A stretch of 23,934 nucleotides of DNA from Candidatus Agrococcus pullicola (GTDB lineage: Bacteria; Actinomycetota; Actinomycetes; Actinomycetales; Microbacteriaceae). This document shows, in pieces, positions 22,898-23,934 of the stretch. The position numbers and the translations under genes are program-made. The first letter of the stretch is position 1, and each line of letters starts with the position of its first letter. The stretch is from the NCBI GenBank assembly GCA_019115685.1, contig DXDC01000002.1, positions 1 to 23,934 on the forward strand. The letters run 5' to 3'. Under the pieces are notes generated by a model. It did not search any database. It was not told where the DNA came from and saw only the letters and a program-made list of their open reading frames with translations.

Positions 22898-22921
22898 TCA
22901 CCCCTCTTCGACCACTACATG
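22891..22921 (+). other. Hairpin across the micropeptide stop codon
   Basis: A perfect 8-bp stem, CATGTAGT (22891-22898) with ACTACATG (22914-22921), and a 15-nt loop. The 5' arm holds the last Met codon and the TAG stop, so a terminating or stalled ribosome would keep it open. It ends one base before the terminator stem and could stack on it. Confidence 0.6.
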
Positions 22922-22922
22922 C

Positions 22923-22950
22923 AACCGGCGGATCCCCGCCGGTTTTCTAT
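22923..22950 (+). terminator. Intrinsic terminator after the micropeptide
   Basis: A 9-bp stem, AACCGGCGG (22923-22931) with CCGCCGGTT (22936-22944), and a 4-nt loop, followed by TTCTATTTCTC. It lies before the winged-helix gene, so that gene needs read-through or its own promoter; no convincing promoter is seen in 22951-23018. Confidence 0.85.
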
Positions 22951-23018
22951 TTCTCAAGAACACTCATTTAGCAGCCGCCGTCGAGCACAGCTCCGGCGCG
23001 CTTTGGAAGGCACACACC

Positions 23019-23711
23019 ATGGCTATCGCACTCACGGACATTCGACCGCACATCTCCGACGCCCCCGCGGCACCGCATCCCGTCTCTCCCTCCCGTTCGC
23101 ACATCCGCGCGGTCCCCGCCGAGCCGGAGGCCCGTGGCTTCGTGCTCTACGTGGGTCTCGGTGAGGAGAGCCAGGAGCTGGACGGCATCGACCTCGCCAC
23201 ACTGGTGCGCGAACTGCGCGAACTCACCGGTCGGCTCTCGCCGTCCGCGCAGACGCACGCTGCTGTGGCGCTCGCTCCAGCTGACGCCGGCGGCCGCGAC
23301 ATCGATGTGGTTCGACGCGCACTGCAGGACCCTTCACTGCGCACGCCCGAACCGGAAGACGAGCCGGAGACCGACCTGGGAGTCACGATCGACTTCGGTC
23401 GCAATCGCGTCGCGATCGATGGCGAGCAAGCAACACTCACCTACAAGGAGTTCGAGCTGCTGCAGTCCATCGTGCTGCGCACGGGACGCGCGGTCGAGCG
23501 GCAGGAGCTGATCGACATCGTGTGGAGGGACACGGATGCAGCAGAGCGCCCCAACGCTCGTACGGTTGACGTGCACATCCGTCGCCTCCGTGCGAAGCTC
23601 GGCGACTACGCCGACATTATTCGCACCGTGCGCGGGTCCGGTTACCGCTACGACGGGCGCTCGGATGTGCGAATCGTTTCGAGCCTCACACGCAGCCCAG
23701 ACATCTTCTAG
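23019..23711 (+). CDS. Winged-helix DNA-binding protein (OmpR/PhoB-type) without receiver domain
   Basis: 230 residues from ATG 23019, with GGAAGG upstream. Residues about 121-212 form an OmpR-type trans_reg_C domain: VTIDFGRNRVAIDGEQATLT, then the helix TYKEFELLQSIVLRTGRAV, RQELIDIVWR, the recognition helix NARTVDVHIRRLRAKLGDY and the wing TVRGSGYRYD. The N-terminal 110 residues are not a response-regulator receiver, as no phospho-acceptor Asp pattern is seen. They have a Pro/Ala/His-rich start, then a short alpha/beta part (FVLYVGLGEESQELDGIDLA, LVRELRELTGRL). The signal and target are unknown. Its position right after the micropeptide terminator suggests that unit might control it. Confidence 0.87.
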   Translation: MAIALTDIRPHISDAPAAPHPVSPSRSHIRAVPAEPEARGFVLYVGLGEESQELDGIDLATLVRELRELTGRLSPSAQTHAAVALAPADAGGRDIDVVRRALQDPSLRTPEPEDEPETDLGVTIDFGRNRVAIDGEQATLTYKEFELLQSIVLRTGRAVERQELIDIVWRDTDAAERPNARTVDVHIRRLRAKLGDYADIIRTVRGSGYRYDGRSDVRIVSSLTRSPDIF

Positions 23712-23789
23712 CTCGGCCGCGACGGCTCTAATAGCTGACTCATAGCGTTCGTGGGGCTGATTCCAGGTTTGCGTTCCTAATCTTTAATC

Positions 23790-23889
23790 ACGCTGAAAGT
23801 TGTGCTGTGGCTTTCAGCGAAAGCTGACTTCTGAGAATCAGCTTGGTGCAAGGGACAGAAAAACCCCCGGCGTTCTGCCGGGGGTTTTT
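23790..23889 (+). ncRNA. Candidate small RNA with three hairpins
   Basis: Three adjacent stems: CGCTGAAAG with CTTTCAGCG (23791-23799 and 23811-23819); AAGCTGA with TCAGCTT (23821-23827 and 23838-23844); and the terminator stem ending in TTTTT at 23889. A -10-like TAATCT (23778-23783) would start transcription near 23790, but the -35 is weak. It may instead be only the long 3' end of the winged-helix gene. I recognise no known RNA family. Confidence 0.3.
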
Positions 23890-23904
23890 CGCGTCCCTTG
23901 CACC
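23845..23904. terminator. Long two-part terminator hairpin
   Basis: The outer stem GGTGCAAGGGAC (23845-23856) pairs with GTCCCTTGCACC (23893-23904). After a small internal loop, the inner 13-bp stem AAAAACCCCCGGC pairs with GCCGGGGGTTTTT (23859-23871 and 23877-23889) around a 5-nt loop. A runs on one side and T runs on the other make it usable in both directions, so a convergent gene probably lies beyond the right edge. Confidence 0.88.
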
Positions 23905-23934
23905 CTTGGGCAAGCGCGTTCGGCTCCAAAGCAA

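Noticed and set aside
22923..22944. Classical attenuator with mutually exclusive hairpins
   Set aside because: The stop-codon hairpin and the terminator do not overlap; the only upstream complement to the terminator arm seen is about 5 bp, too weak to claim.

Overview
The window is high-GC DNA, densely packed with genes on both strands. It looks chromosomal, from an actinobacterium, most likely of the family Microbacteriaceae. I base this on gene content: the order histidine phosphatase - TlpA/ResA - CcdA - ResB - CcsB typical of actinobacterial cytochrome c maturation; a 32-residue Arg/Lys-rich protein like mycobacterial bS22; a short archaeal/non-discriminating-type aspartyl-tRNA synthetase; many GTG/TTG starts; and several apparently leaderless transcripts with a TANNNT -10 box 6-7 bp before the start codon. 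The family-level call is inference. No integrase, transposase, phage gene, cas gene, rRNA or convincing tRNA is visible.

Layout. 1-4473 (minus strand): a system II cytochrome c biogenesis operon, cut by the left edge inside ccsB. 4474-4839: a divergent control region with a perfect 29-bp direct repeat spaced 73 bp apart and a 7-bp palindrome. 4840-7259 (plus): a membrane-anchored double-domain rhodanese and an overlapping YeeE/YedE sulfur transporter, a probable thiosulfate/sulfane-sulfur import and handling pair. 7260-9795 (plus): an intergenic inverted-repeat element, a small membrane protein, aspartyl-tRNA synthetase and a DUF488 protein. 9888-11075 (minus): a PLP enzyme of the trans-sulfuration family. 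11076-12960 (minus): a second copy of the inverted-repeat element, a frameshifted SRPBCC gene, a glutaredoxin-like protein, bS22 and an ArsR-type regulator. 13156-16935 (plus): a tightly overlapping run with the Ktr/Trk potassium uptake pair, a YchJ-like SEC-C protein and two tandem paralogous membrane proteins. 16941-17774 (minus): proC. 17812-19379 (plus): a cation diffusion facilitator and a small four-helix membrane protein, ending in a strong bidirectional terminator. 19467-21606 (minus): putP and tadA. 21807-22445 (plus): upp. 22765-22950: a compact unit with a good sigma-70 promoter, a leaderless 31-residue Met/Cys-rich micropeptide, a hairpin across its stop codon and an intrinsic terminator. 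23019-23711 (plus): a winged-helix regulator without a receiver domain. 23790-23904: three consecutive hairpins, the last a terminator; possibly a small RNA.

Most of the window is housekeeping: c-type cytochrome assembly, sulfur and redox metabolism, potassium and proline transport, proline synthesis, tRNA editing and uracil salvage. The items most likely to be undescribed are the Met/Cys-rich micropeptide unit, the intergenic inverted-repeat element with a compensatory base-pair change between its two copies, the 29-bp operator-like repeat pair, and the three-hairpin region at the right edge.
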